Assembly (NCBI GenBank): GCA_035651995.1
Contig: DASRER010000020.1
Span: 62,001-126,000 of the forward strand
Length of the DNA: 64,000 nucleotides
Source of the DNA: Terriglobales bacterium
GTDB lineage: Bacteria; Acidobacteriota; Terriglobia; Terriglobales; Acidobacteriaceae
Direction of reading: 5' to 3'
Shown: positions 34,350 to 42,927 of the stretch, piece by piece
How the letters are laid out: every line of letters begins with the position of its first letter
Numbering within the stretch: position 1 is the first letter of the stretch
Translations under genes and position numbers: made by a program
Notes under the pieces: model-generated
What the model was told of the DNA's origin: nothing
Seen by the model: only the letters and a program-made list of their open reading frames with translations
Databases searched by the model: none

Positions 34350-35111
34350 TTATCGCGCGCCGATGGGTGTGGGCGGCTGCGGCTGGCCGAGGGCGGCGAG
34401 GCGCTGGTTGGCGACCTCGGCGGCCGGGCCTTTGGGCTCGTCCTTCTTGATGTCCTGGTAGATCTTCACCGCGTCCTGCGTCTGGCGCTTCTGCTCGTAG
34501 ATGGCGCCGAGTTCCAGCTGGGCCGTGCTCTTGGCGACGGTCGAGGCGGGATGGTCGATGAGCTCTTTGTATTCCCTGATGGCGTCGCCGTCGCGCTGCA
34601 TGCCGGCGTAGAGCGAGGCCAGCGCGTAGTGCGCCAGGGCGGCAATGTCGCGGTTGCCCGAGTTGGCGACCTCGCGAAGCTGCTTCTCCGCTTCCGCGTT
34701 CTTGCCCTGGTCCTTGAGCGTGACCCCGACGAAGTAGCGGGCCATGCGACCGGCGTCGGTCATGTGGTACTTGCCGGCGATGGCCTCGAATTCCTTCTGC
34801 GCGGCGGCGGAGCGCTCGGCGGCGCTCAAATAGCCGGGCTGCGACGGGTCAACGACGGGCTGGTCGGGCGTGCGCAGCGGCGCCGAGTAGGTGCGAAGGG
34901 CGTGGCTGAGCTCGCCGGCGGCGGCTTCCGAGCGCTGGTTGTGCCAGAACATGAGCCCGGCGGCGATGATGAGCGCGCCGGCCAAGACGGAGATGATCCA
35001 CACCGCGCGATTGCGGTGTTCGCTGGCCCAGGTGAGCGTGCCGGCGGCAGTGCCGGCCACGGCATGGGCAAATCTGTCCTGCTTAAGTTGATGTCTGGCT
35101 TCAGCTCGCAC
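34350..35111 (-). CDS. Single-pass membrane protein with TPR-like periplasmic domain (YfgM-like)
   Basis: About 253 residues. A short cytoplasmic N-terminus (EARHQLKQDRFAHAVAG) leads to one membrane helix (AVWIISVLAGALIIAAGLMFW) and then to a periplasmic-side TPR-like helical domain (for example YFVGVTLKDQGKNAEAEKQLREVAN, YALASLYAGMQRDGDAIREYKEL). This is the architecture of YfgM/PF09976 proteins, which assist outer-membrane protein assembly in E. coli. I take the GTG at 35111 as start because family members begin near EARHQLKQD; the ATG at 35171 would add an unusual Cys-containing head. It lies beside a POTRA-domain protein, which fits a role in outer-membrane biogenesis. Confidence 0.8.
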   Translation of the reverse strand: MRAEARHQLKQDRFAHAVAGTAAGTLTWASEHRNRAVWIISVLAGALIIAAGLMFWHNQRSEAAAGELSHALRTYSAPLRTPDQPVVDPSQPGYLSAAERSAAAQKEFEAIAGKYHMTDAGRMARYFVGVTLKDQGKNAEAEKQLREVANSGNRDIAALAHYALASLYAGMQRDGDAIREYKELIDHPASTVAKSTAQLELGAIYEQKRQTQDAVKIYQDIKKDEPKGPAAEVANQRLAALGQPQPPTPIGAR

Positions 35112-35195
35112 GTGGGCTCTTCGGCTAGGAAATGGCTGGTAACAACAAGTAACCAGTTTAGCAACGGGCATTCGACAGCGTCAAACGGAGACGCA

Positions 35196-35300
35196 AAGGC
35201 CTTCACCGCCGAGACGCAGAGGACGCAGAGGGTTTCAGGTCCCTCGCTCCGCGCGGGATGACATCCTGAACTCTGCGTCTTCTGCGACCCGGGCTGAAGG
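35196..35300. repeat. Inverted CACCGC-GAGACGCAGAG element
   Basis: TTCACCGCCGAGACGCAGAG on the left is matched by CTCTGCGTCTTCTGCG on the right, with about 45 bases between. It lies between the TPR and POTRA genes. Confidence 0.55.
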
Positions 35301-35304
35301 TTTG

Positions 35305-36558
35305 TCACGGCGCGAAGATGAGCAGCACGTTGACGCTCCGGTCGGGATTGATCTGGGTGCTGGTTTTCAGGCGCATGCGGGAGAGGCTGACGGGAATCTT
35401 GGTAGAGTTTTCGCGCAGGAAGCGGAGCGAGTAAGTGGCATCGTAGGGATCGCCTTCGCGCATGCGCCAGGCGGCGAGGACGCGTCCGGCGGCGTCGCCA
35501 TCGATGCCCGAAACCTCGATGCGTCCCATGTGGTACTGCTCGCCTTCGCTGACGCGGAAGTCGTAGGCGACGGTGCGTGTGGCGTCGTCGTAGCTGGGCA
35601 CCGGCTCGATGGCGGCGCGCAGGTAGCCGCGGCTGCCGTAGAGTTCGGTCAGCTTCTCCAAGTCGGCGGAGAGCTGCACGGCGTCGGCGGTTTGTCCGCG
35701 CGCAAGGTGCAGCTTGCCGCTGAGTTCTGCAGCGGACAGCGCGGCGTTGCCCGACCAGCGCACGTCGCCGGCTTTGTATTCCAGGCCTTCCACGACGGGA
35801 ACGGTCACGCTCACCGCGCCGTCGGCGAAGCGAGCTTGCGGCTCGCCGAACGTGGCGCGGAGATATCCGCGGCGCAGGTAAATGGGAACCAGATTGTTGG
35901 CGACGAAGCTCTCGACGACCGAGGCGTGATAGTTGCCGCCGACCAGGGGCTTGATCGCGTCCTGCAGCAGCGGTTCGGCGAAGGGAGAAGCGCCGGTGAC
36001 GGCGATGTCGCGCACCGGGATGCTGGCGCCCTGCACGACGAAGACGACCGCATCGATGGGCGCGCCGAGTTTGCGCTGGTGCAGCAGGTAGTCCACCGAG
36101 GCTTCGATCTTGCGCTCGGCGAGCAACTGCCTGAGCGCGTCAGAGACGCGGGCGGTCATCTTGCCGGCGGTGGAGACGGCGCCGTCGAAGAACGGCACGC
36201 GTGTGCGCAGCTCGGCGAGCAGGTCGGCCGCGGGAAGCCACACGAAGTTGTCGAAGCGGCAGGGCAGGAACTCGGGACTGTCTTGCACCTCGAAGTCCAC
36301 CGTCATGCCGCCCGGCCCGGTGCGGTACTGAAAGGTGACCTGCGCGAAGGCGCCGCTCTCGGCCATGCGGTTGGCCACCTCCTCCAGCATGGGCTCGGTG
36401 GTCGCGGCGCCCAGCTTGAGGCCGCTGGCGCGGATAATGTCGGCTTCCGGGTAGTGCTTCGAGCCCTTCACGTGAACGCCGACGAGGCGGTAGGCGGGCG
36501 CGGCGAGCGCATGCACAGCAAGAACAATGAACGCGCTGAGGATGAGTGGCCGGCGCAT
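35305..36558 (-). CDS. Exported protein made of POTRA repeats, without a beta-barrel
   Basis: A 417-residue exported protein (signal MRRPLILSAFIVLAVHALAAPA) consisting of POTRA-like modules. Each has the pattern of a strand, helix, then glycine turn, for instance YRLVGVHVKGSKHYPEADII, IPVRDIAVTGASPFAEPLLQ, AGDVRWSGNAALSAAELSGKL, and YHMGRIEVSGIDGDAAGRVL. The protein ends where BamA would start its barrel, with no aromatic-ending transmembrane strands. So it may be a stand-alone periplasmic chaperone or scaffold for barrel proteins, or a soluble partner of a BamA encoded elsewhere. Neighbouring YfgM-like and DksA-like genes give no more specific clue. Confidence 0.8.
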   Translation of the reverse strand: MRRPLILSAFIVLAVHALAAPAYRLVGVHVKGSKHYPEADIIRASGLKLGAATTEPMLEEVANRMAESGAFAQVTFQYRTGPGGMTVDFEVQDSPEFLPCRFDNFVWLPAADLLAELRTRVPFFDGAVSTAGKMTARVSDALRQLLAERKIEASVDYLLHQRKLGAPIDAVVFVVQGASIPVRDIAVTGASPFAEPLLQDAIKPLVGGNYHASVVESFVANNLVPIYLRRGYLRATFGEPQARFADGAVSVTVPVVEGLEYKAGDVRWSGNAALSAAELSGKLHLARGQTADAVQLSADLEKLTELYGSRGYLRAAIEPVPSYDDATRTVAYDFRVSEGEQYHMGRIEVSGIDGDAAGRVLAAWRMREGDPYDATYSLRFLRENSTKIPVSLSRMRLKTSTQINPDRSVNVLLIFAP

Positions 36559-36729
36559 GCGGGGCGAGATTTTAGACGAGAGCAGCTGATGCCGGCTGAA
36601 GTGACGCGAGATGGCGCATGTGGAAGCGGGCGCGTCACGCGTTCGAACGAATACCTCAGCGGCTAAAGCCGAAGTTGGATCGGGCCCATACGGCGCGGGT
36701 GAAGCCGCGCCCCTCCGAGATTGTCCCGC

Positions 36730-36757
36730 GCCGACGGGCGAGGGCGCCCGTCGCTAC
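36730..36757 (+). repeat. Short interspersed hairpin repeat, copy 3
   Basis: Reads GCCGACGGGCGAGGGCGCCC then GTCGCTAC. It is preceded, as is copy 1 (on the other strand), by GTGAAGCCGCGCCCCT-like sequence, so the repeat unit is longer than the hairpin. Confidence 0.6.
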
Positions 36758-36838
36758 ATCGTGGAGGACCGCGCGTTGAAAGGGCGTACGAGCGCCACAG
36801 CCATCAGATGACCAAGCCGCAAAATCACCGAATGAGCG

Positions 36839-37207
36839 TCAGCCGCTGGCGCGCTCGAGCTGGCCTTTTTCCATTTTTTCCTGGCAGCCGATGCAGTAGC
36901 GGGTCCAGGGAACGGCTTCAAGGCGCTTGGGGTTGATCTCGTCGCCGCAGGAGATGCACTGGCCGAAAACGCCTTCGCGGATGCGGTCGAGCGCGCCCTC
37001 CACCATTTGCAGGAGCTGGCGCTCGTTGTTGCTCTGGTGGAAGAGGAACTCCTTGTTATAGGAGCTGGCGGCGCGGTCGGCGATGTCCTGCGCCGACTCC
37101 AGATCGGTGGCGCGGCCATCCTGCTCGGTGCGGGCCACGGTCTTGCGCAGATCGTGCTGCCGCGTTTCCAGCTTCTTCTTGAAGTACTCGACCTTCTTCT
37201 TGTCCAT
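36839..37207 (-). CDS. DksA/TraR-type zinc finger protein
   Basis: A 122-residue regulator of RNA polymerase with a coiled-coil N-terminal part (VEYFKKKLETRQHDLRKTVA) and a four-Cys zinc finger: CISC (Cys84, Cys87) and CIGC (Cys105, Cys108), with the intervening RLEAVPWTRY of the DksA/TraR C4 family. DksA coil tips normally carry acidic residues; here DLESAQDIAD has them at the appropriate place. Proteins of this type act in the secondary channel, often with ppGpp, and the cell has a full Rel (17689). Exact function is not fixed since several paralogues occur in such genomes. Confidence 0.9.
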   Translation of the reverse strand: MDKKKVEYFKKKLETRQHDLRKTVARTEQDGRATDLESAQDIADRAASSYNKEFLFHQSNNERQLLQMVEGALDRIREGVFGQCISCGDEINPKRLEAVPWTRYCIGCQEKMEKGQLERASG

Positions 37208-37373
37208 GGACTTCGCCTATCTGTCTGTCATCGGAGAAGCCCAGACAGGGCCAGCAAACTCTAAATCATAAGCACGCTTTCGAAAGAGCGTCAACAGGCG
37301 ACGAACCAGTGCCGCACTCCCGGTGCAGGCGCTGAAAGCGCACCAAGCTTGGATGCGCGATGGGGAGGAAAAG

Positions 37374-37505
37374 CACTCAGCACTCAGCATTCAGCACTCA
37401 GCAGTCAGCTCTCGGCATGCAGCCCTTGGACGGTCCCGGCAAGCCAAGTGCGTCCTGGCTGAAGCCGCACGGGGCTGAATGCTAAGGCCGTGCGCTGAAT
37501 GCTGC
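37374..37505. repeat. Inverted heptad element, CAGCATTCAGCCCCTG family
   Basis: The left array GCACTCA, GCACTCA, GCATTCA, GCACTCA, GCAGTCA, GCTCTCG, GCATGCA faces GGGGCTGAATGCTAAGG and GCGCTGAATGCTGCC on the right. The middle keeps GGACGGTCCCGG, as in the copy at 46594. It is adjacent to a terminator. Confidence 0.8.
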
Positions 37506-37510
37506 CGTCA

Positions 37511-37545
37511 CGAAAAAAAACGGCCCCGGTTTTCACCGGGGCCGT
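37511..37545 (-). terminator. Intrinsic terminator for the sigma-54 regulator gene
   Basis: ACGGCCCCGG (37520-37529) and CCGGGGCCGT (37536-37545) form a perfect 10-base-pair stem with loop TTTTCA; on the minus strand it is followed by eight T. It is about 300 bases after the regulator stop, so the mRNA has a long tail, or it terminates a small transcript. Confidence 0.85.
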
Positions 37546-37852
37546 CGAAAGAGGCAAGGGAGGGAGGGAATTCAGGGAAGGCGATGCAAGGCGTCGTTCC
37601 CCATGAGGGAACGCTCAGAATGGATACGTCGAAATCGAGGGAAGAGAAACGGAGTCACTTGTGGCCTCTTTTGGTGACGTGCTGAATTGCACTCGCCCAA
37701 CCAAAAATCCCCAGGGCGATGCGCCGATTTCAGCCAACGACGAACCGCTTTTGCCCTCAAGCTGTTAACCGATGGTGAAAGGAGATTTCCACATCCGGGA
37801 ACCGCCCGGGCAGCAGAGGGAGACCAGCCAGAGTGGAATCGGGATACCACTG

Positions 37853-39319
37853 CTAGGCAGAACGCTGCTTAGTTTGCACCTGGTCCTGCTCTTCGATGAT
37901 CTTGAGCTTGTTCAGCAATGCTTTGTAGCTGATTTTCAGGATCTTGGCGGCCTGGCGGCGGTTCCAGCGCGTCTGGGCCAGGACGCGCTCAATGGCTTCG
38001 CGCTCGGCCTGCATGGCGGCGCGCTTGCCGATCTCGAGCAGCGACGGCATCTCGCCGTTGCCGTTGCCCACACTGGCGGGCGCCTGCTCGCCAGCGGGCC
38101 CCGCTGCCGGCGCGCGCGACGGCGTGCTGATGGACGACAGGATGGGCTTGTGGGTGGAGAGCTCGCGGATGATCTGCGCCTCGTTGCCCACGATCACGTA
38201 GCGCTTCACCAGGTTTTCCAGCTCGCGGATGTTGCCCGGCCAGGCGTACTCCATCATGCGGCCGACGGCGTAGTCGCCGAAGGGAGGCGGCTGCTTGCCA
38301 TAGTACTCGCTGTACTTGCGCTGGAAGAAATCGAGCAGGATGGGAATCTCTTCGCGGCGCTCGCGCAGCGGCGGGATGTGAATGCTCACCACGTTCAGGC
38401 GATAGAACAGGTCTTCGCGGAACAGTCCGTCTTCCACGGCGCGCTCCAGCGGCTTGTTGGTGGCGGCCAGGACGCGAACATCCACCGAGATGTCGCGCTT
38501 TCCGCCCAGGCGTGCGAATTCGCCGTCCTGCAGGACGTGCAGGAGCTTGGCCTGGAGCGCCGGGTGCATCTCGCTGATTTCGTCGAGAAAGATGGTGCCG
38601 GCGTGGGCCTGGTCGAATTTGCCCAGCTTTTGCCGGCTGGCGCCGGTGAAGGCGCCGGGCTCGTATCCGAACAGCTCGCTCTCCAGCAGTTCGTGCGGGA
38701 TGGCGGCGCAGTTCACCTTCACGAACGGCTTTTCGCGACGGGTGGACTGGGCGTAGATCATGCGCGCCACAACTTCCTTGCCCGTGCCGCTTTCGCCGCG
38801 GATGAGGACGGTGGCGGTGGTGTCGGCCACCTGCTCGATCGTCATCTTCACCTCTTCCATCTTCGGGCTGGTCCCGAACAGGAGGGTGAAGTCGCTCTGG
38901 CGGCGGACCTGCTCGCGCAACTGGTTCACTTCGCTGACCAGGCGCTGGCGGTCGAGCACCTTGGCGATGCGCACTTCGAGTTCTTTGGGCTCGAAGGGCT
39001 TGGAGATGTAGTCGTCGGCGCCGAGCTTGCTCGCCTTGAAGATGAGTTCGGGATCGTTCTGCCCGGAAAGCATGATGACGGCAACTTCCGGCTTGATCTG
39101 CTTGATGCGCTCCAGGGTCTCGATGCCGCTGAGCCCGGGCATGGCGACATCGAGCAGGACCAGCGCGGGATCGTAGACGCGGAACATGCGAAGCGCTTCT
39201 TCGCCGCTGGTGGCGCTGGAAACCTCGAAGTTGTGGCGCACCAGGTATGCGTCCAGGTATTTGGCCATCGAACCGTCGTCGTCAACGATGAGCACCCGCG
39301 TCTTGGGGTTCGACAGCAT
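37853..39319 (-). CDS. Sigma-54-dependent response regulator (NtrC family)
   Basis: A 488-residue transcription activator with a receiver domain (phosphorylation site Asp57, LLDVAMPG), a AAA+ domain and a C-terminal Fis-type helix-turn-helix. The AAA+ domain has Walker A GESGTGKE, the sigma-54 contact loop GAFTGA in ELFGYEPGAFTGASRQKLG, Walker B TIFLDEISEM and the arginine finger region (FREDLFYRLNVVSI). The DNA-binding end reads RNRRQAAKILKISYKALLNK-like (WNRRQAAKILKISYKALLNK). The linker between them is long and Pro/Ala/Gly-rich. It would activate genes with -24/-12 promoters; none was clearly found in this window. The hybrid kinase upstream is on the same strand, so the two may form a pair. 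Confidence 0.95.
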   Translation of the reverse strand: MLSNPKTRVLIVDDDGSMAKYLDAYLVRHNFEVSSATSGEEALRMFRVYDPALVLLDVAMPGLSGIETLERIKQIKPEVAVIMLSGQNDPELIFKASKLGADDYISKPFEPKELEVRIAKVLDRQRLVSEVNQLREQVRRQSDFTLLFGTSPKMEEVKMTIEQVADTTATVLIRGESGTGKEVVARMIYAQSTRREKPFVKVNCAAIPHELLESELFGYEPGAFTGASRQKLGKFDQAHAGTIFLDEISEMHPALQAKLLHVLQDGEFARLGGKRDISVDVRVLAATNKPLERAVEDGLFREDLFYRLNVVSIHIPPLRERREEIPILLDFFQRKYSEYYGKQPPPFGDYAVGRMMEYAWPGNIRELENLVKRYVIVGNEAQIIRELSTHKPILSSISTPSRAPAAGPAGEQAPASVGNGNGEMPSLLEIGKRAAMQAEREAIERVLAQTRWNRRQAAKILKISYKALLNKLKIIEEQDQVQTKQRSA

Positions 39320-39601
39320 CCTGGAATCCCTCCTGGGCTCGAAAACAGCAGTGGTCTAGCAAAGCAGCATCGGCGTGCGAATGTTTAGAATCCGAATGTC
39401 CTTCTCGGGATGCCGCAGCGCATCCACAGGCCAGTTCCGCCGCAAACCTGCTTTGTTTCAATCCGTTACACGGCCCGACCAGCCTTGAACCTCAGCCACC
39501 GGGGCTGGTTTCCCCCCGCTTAGCTGGGCTTTGTGGTGGCACGCATTGTATCCGAATTCCAACTTGTGGAACACAGGTTCCGCAAGCCTTGGTGAAGTGT
39601 A

Positions 39602-41266
39602 TCAAGCTGAGATTGCGTTGATGGCGGCGGCGGCCTGCTGGAGCGGCAAGGTGAAGCGGAAAGTGCTGCCGCGGCCCGGCTCGCTGGAGACGGTGATGCT
39701 GCCGCCATGCGCCTCAAGGATGCGCTTGGCGATGGCCAGTCCGAGGCCGGAGCCTTCGCGCTGGCGGCACTCGGCCTGGCGGCGGATCTGCGCGAACTCG
39801 TCGAAGATGAGCGCCTGGTCTTCCGGCGCGATGCCCACGCCGGTGTCCGCGACGGCGATCTCGATTTCGCCGGAAGAGGCGCGGTGGCGCAGGCTGACGG
39901 TTACTGATCCGCCGGCGGGCGTGAACTTCATGGCGTTGCCGATCAGGTTGGTCAGCACCTGCTGGAGGCGCTCCGGGTCGGCCTCCATGCGCGGCAGTCG
40001 CGAGGGCAGCTCGACGCGGAGCTTGAGCTTGCGCTCGCGCGCGTCGTGCTGGAACAGGGCCACCGCCGCGTTGACCACGTGCCGCAGGTCGGTGGGCACG
40101 AAGCTCATCTGCATTTTGCCGGACTCGATCTGGGTGATGTCGAGCATGGAGTTCACCAGGCGGATGAGGCGCTTGCAGGCGGAGGAGGAAGCGCGCAGGG
40201 TTTCCTGCTCCTCGCCGCTGAGGCGGTCCTGGAGCGATTCGGCGAGCATGCTGTTGTAGCCGAGAATGATGCTCAGCGGTGTGCGCAGCTCGTGGGTGGC
40301 GACGCTGAGGAACTGCGACTTCAGGCGATCGAGTTCACGCAGCTTCTGGTTGGCCTCGGCGAGGTCGTCGTTGTTGCGCTTGAGTTCGGCGATGAGCGCG
40401 GCATTTTCCAGCGCGAGCGCGGCCTGTCCGGCAAGCCCGCGCAGGAAGCGGCGCGAAGAGGCGTGAAATTCGTAGGTGCGCTCGCCGTCGTGCGCCCAGA
40501 GCACGCAGGCCAAGCGCCCCATGGAGAAGCCGGGAACGAGGGCGAACGAAGCGATGTCGTGCTGCGCCGCCCAGGCGGTGAGCGGCGGCGGCGCGCTGGC
40601 CGCGGTCAGAATCGGATCGAGCTGCAGGCGCTCGCGCACGATGGGGCCGCTGAGCGCCTCAGCCAGCGCCGCGATGGACGCGGGTCCGGCGGCCTCCGTG
40701 CTCGCGATGTTCGCAAGTGTGACGATGCCGGCGTGCTCGACGTGGAGCACGCGGCGGGCGGTCTCGCTCACTTCGGCGACGATCTGCTGCGCGTCGGTGG
40801 CGGTGGCCAGCGCATTGCCCACGCGATAGAGACTGTCGATTTCCGAAAGCCGCTTGCGCTCGAGCGAGCGCTTCACCGAAAGCTTGAGCTGCGGCACCTC
40901 GGTCGGCTTGAGCAGGTATTCGAAGGCGCCGAGCTGCACCGCTTCGATGGCCGAGTCCATGGAGGCGTAGCCGGTCATCATGATGGTCACGGTGGAGGGC
41001 GAGCAGTTGCGGACCTCGGCAAGGATCTGCAGGCCGTCAACACCGGGCATCTTCAAATCGGTGAGGACCAGGTCGTAGGTGTGGTCGCGCAGCGCCTGCA
41101 AGGCTTCGGCGCCGTCGCTGAACGCGTCCACGCTGTAACCCTCCTGCTGCAGGATGGCGGCGACGGTGATGAGCACGCTGTGTTCGTCATCGACGACTAG
41201 AATTTTCGCCTTGGGGGCTTCGGCGGCAGTGATGCGGGCCGGGGCGCTGCTGACTGGGGTCGCCAT
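39602..41266 (-). CDS. Hybrid response regulator/histidine kinase
   Basis: A 554-residue protein starting with a receiver domain (Asp70 in VLTDLKMPG), followed by a GAF-like middle region (about residues 150-290), a coiled-coil linker, then a HisKA dimerisation helix ([20 protein letters not shown], His325) and a complete HATPase_c domain ([44 protein letters not shown]). The order REC then kinase is reversed from typical hybrids, so it takes input phosphate from another kinase. It has no membrane segment. The gene is next to the sigma-54 regulator. Confidence 0.95.
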   Translation of the reverse strand: MATPVSSAPARITAAEAPKAKILVVDDEHSVLITVAAILQQEGYSVDAFSDGAEALQALRDHTYDLVLTDLKMPGVDGLQILAEVRNCSPSTVTIMMTGYASMDSAIEAVQLGAFEYLLKPTEVPQLKLSVKRSLERKRLSEIDSLYRVGNALATATDAQQIVAEVSETARRVLHVEHAGIVTLANIASTEAAGPASIAALAEALSGPIVRERLQLDPILTAASAPPPLTAWAAQHDIASFALVPGFSMGRLACVLWAHDGERTYEFHASSRRFLRGLAGQAALALENAALIAELKRNNDDLAEANQKLRELDRLKSQFLSVATHELRTPLSIILGYNSMLAESLQDRLSGEEQETLRASSSACKRLIRLVNSMLDITQIESGKMQMSFVPTDLRHVVNAAVALFQHDARERKLKLRVELPSRLPRMEADPERLQQVLTNLIGNAMKFTPAGGSVTVSLRHRASSGEIEIAVADTGVGIAPEDQALIFDEFAQIRRQAECRQREGSGLGLAIAKRILEAHGGSITVSSEPGRGSTFRFTLPLQQAAAAINAISA

Positions 41267-41422
41267 AAGGAGGTGCTGCTTGGGTTGGATGCAGGTTCGA
41301 GGAAAAACGTCTAAGGCGAGATGCGATCAGTGTGCGCCTTGTTGCGCCACCGGAGCGGGAAAAAAGGAAGGCGCGCGGCGGGGCGCGCCCGGTCCGTTTG
41401 AACCGGGGTAAAAGCCGGCGGC

Positions 41423-42151
41423 CTAGCTGATGATCCGCAGTTTGCCGGGCATGAAGTGATACGGCGGCCAGGGACCGGAGAGCATGAGTTCGCAGCCCTT
41501 GAGCTGGCGCATGGCGCTGTTGTAGCGATTCTGGTACTTCTCGATGCTCTGGTGGTCGATGAGGTGGGCGATGTCGATGAGCATGCCGCCGGAATCCACG
41601 CGCTTGCAGCTGACTTCTTCTTCCAGCGGATTAAACAGCTTGTGCACCTGGACGGAGAGCGTGCGCGCCTTGCTCTGGTGCTCGCGATCCCGCACCGCTT
41701 TTTCGCGCAGCTTGTTCAGGTAGGCGACGCTGCTGGTGGCCGGGATCGCGCTGTCGAACACGCGGCGCTCGAGCACGCCGTCGCGCACCAGGAGCTTGAG
41801 GTGCATCTCGGCCTTGCCGCGCAGGCGCGCCACGGTTTCGGTGAACGCCTTGCGGTTGGCGCGGACCGCCTTGCGCAGGGCTTCATCGGAATCGAAGATC
41901 GTGCCGAAGCGGAAGGGAAGCACGGTGGAGTTGCGGAAGCACTCGCTGACCACGCGGGCGTGGTCGAGGATGGCCTTCTGGTCGAGCGGCGTGCCGTTGT
42001 GCTCGCTCACGATCACGGAAAATTCGGCGGTGGGATAGCCGAAGACCGGCGCATCGCCGATGCCGCGCATTTTTTCAATAAGAAAAGGGCGGCGCGTCCG
42101 CCCGCCCTGAAAGGCTCCCTGCTCCGTAATGCAATATGCGTACCAAGCCAT
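41423..42151 (-). CDS. Orphan GvpL/GvpF family protein
   Basis: A 242-residue protein of the gas vesicle GvpL/GvpF family. Diagnostic parts are the N-terminal YAYCITEQ, the central HARVVSECFRNSTVLPFRFGTIFDSDEALRKAV, which matches the LPLRFGT-type core, and the C-terminal end LMLSGPWPPYHFM, corresponding to the LTGPWPPYSF motif. I use ATG 42151 (MAWYAYCITEQ), since the longer frame to 42403 adds no family sequence. There is no gvpA or other gas vesicle gene in the window, so a role in flotation is unlikely here; the family may also have been recruited for other tasks. No operon partner is obvious. Confidence 0.85.
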   Translation of the reverse strand: MAWYAYCITEQGAFQGGRTRRPFLIEKMRGIGDAPVFGYPTAEFSVIVSEHNGTPLDQKAILDHARVVSECFRNSTVLPFRFGTIFDSDEALRKAVRANRKAFTETVARLRGKAEMHLKLLVRDGVLERRVFDSAIPATSSVAYLNKLREKAVRDREHQSKARTLSVQVHKLFNPLEEEVSCKRVDSGGMLIDIAHLIDHQSIEKYQNRYNSAMRQLKGCELMLSGPWPPYHFMPGKLRIIS

Positions 42152-42927
42152 GTCCCGCCTCTTTCGCAAGCACCGGCGCTCGGCAAAGCCGCGCCAGGAA
42201 GTGGCACAAAACCGTCTTTGACAGTCGGACTCTAGGGCTGGGCTTGGTTGCGTCACACCGGCAACTTCGCCCGGTACAGCGATGAGGGCGAACGCGGCAC
42301 AGCGCTCGCTCAGAAACATCCTACCTCTTACCTCCACGGCAGCGCAACTGTTCCTGTGCAATCGAGCCAGGCGCCGCCCGGAAAGCGCGCCAGGCCGCGG
42401 CACACAGCAATGCGCGCTGTGGAAATGTTCGGACCCGCGACCGGAAAACCGGGATTACTGACTCGTTAGCTCAGGCACGGTCTCGAACGCCGATCGAGCC
42501 TCCTGTGGAAATCTCGGCGCAGCCCAAGCGCTTGTGCTGGTTACGGGTTTTGACAGGGTGCGGCAGCGGGCGCGGACGCGCCCCTGTCGCTTGGGTTGGC
42601 GCATTCTGGCGTGGGCAGCGATACCGATTACGGAAAGGTAAATGCCTCCGCGCCCCCCTTGGTCACAGGCCGGGCGTTGGATAGGGCATGGGGATGCCGC
42701 GTTGCGGACCCTGGCTACCCAGTTGAGGCAATTCGTGCTCTGCAAAAACGTAGATTCCGGCCCTGGTGCTCTCCGGAATTCAGCGACGAGGCGGTTCTTT
42801 CCTTCAAAACGCAGGCACGGTAGCAGAATTCGCGGAACCCTGATGTGCTCTGCGCCTGGTGGAATTCGTCTTGCTTTGAGCAAGGGGAAACACGGCCTTG
42901 CCGAGGACTGCCGGGCCGTTGGTGTCC
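42152..42927. other. Large gap between GvpL/F and diguanylate cyclase genes
   Basis: About 775 bases in a divergent gap with no gene I can support. It contains a nested inverted-repeat region (42523-42595) and several short palindromes. ORFs in it (for instance one minus-strand frame at 42455-42964) have no domain or ribosome-binding site. Confidence 0.5.
42523..42595 (+). ncRNA. Candidate structured RNA or leader element
   Basis: CCCAAGC (42523-42529) pairs with GCTTGGG (42589-42595), and immediately inside it GACAGGG (42552-42558) pairs with CCCTGTC (42582-42588); CAAGCGCTTG (42525-42534) is a competing palindrome. The pairing is coaxial. No known riboswitch is recognised, including the c-di-GMP class I consensus. 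It is 330 bases before the cyclase start. Confidence 0.25.

Larger units (their letters stand above)
37208..37852. other. Intergenic region with repeat element and terminator
   Basis: About 645 bases between the start of the DksA-like gene and the stop of the sigma-54 regulator gene. It contains a heptad element (37374-37505) and an intrinsic terminator (37511-37545). The part from 37546 to 37852 has no convincing ORF; it may be a long 3-prime untranslated part of the regulator mRNA, or a decayed gene. Confidence 0.5.

Noticed and set aside
36611-36811. 66-codon frame reading GEGARRY
   Set aside because: It is encoded by the interspersed hairpin repeat, as is a similar frame at 20706-20957.
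37374-37505. Heptad arrays considered as CRISPR
   Set aside because: Units are only 7 bases and contiguous, with no unique spacers of 30 bases and no cas genes.
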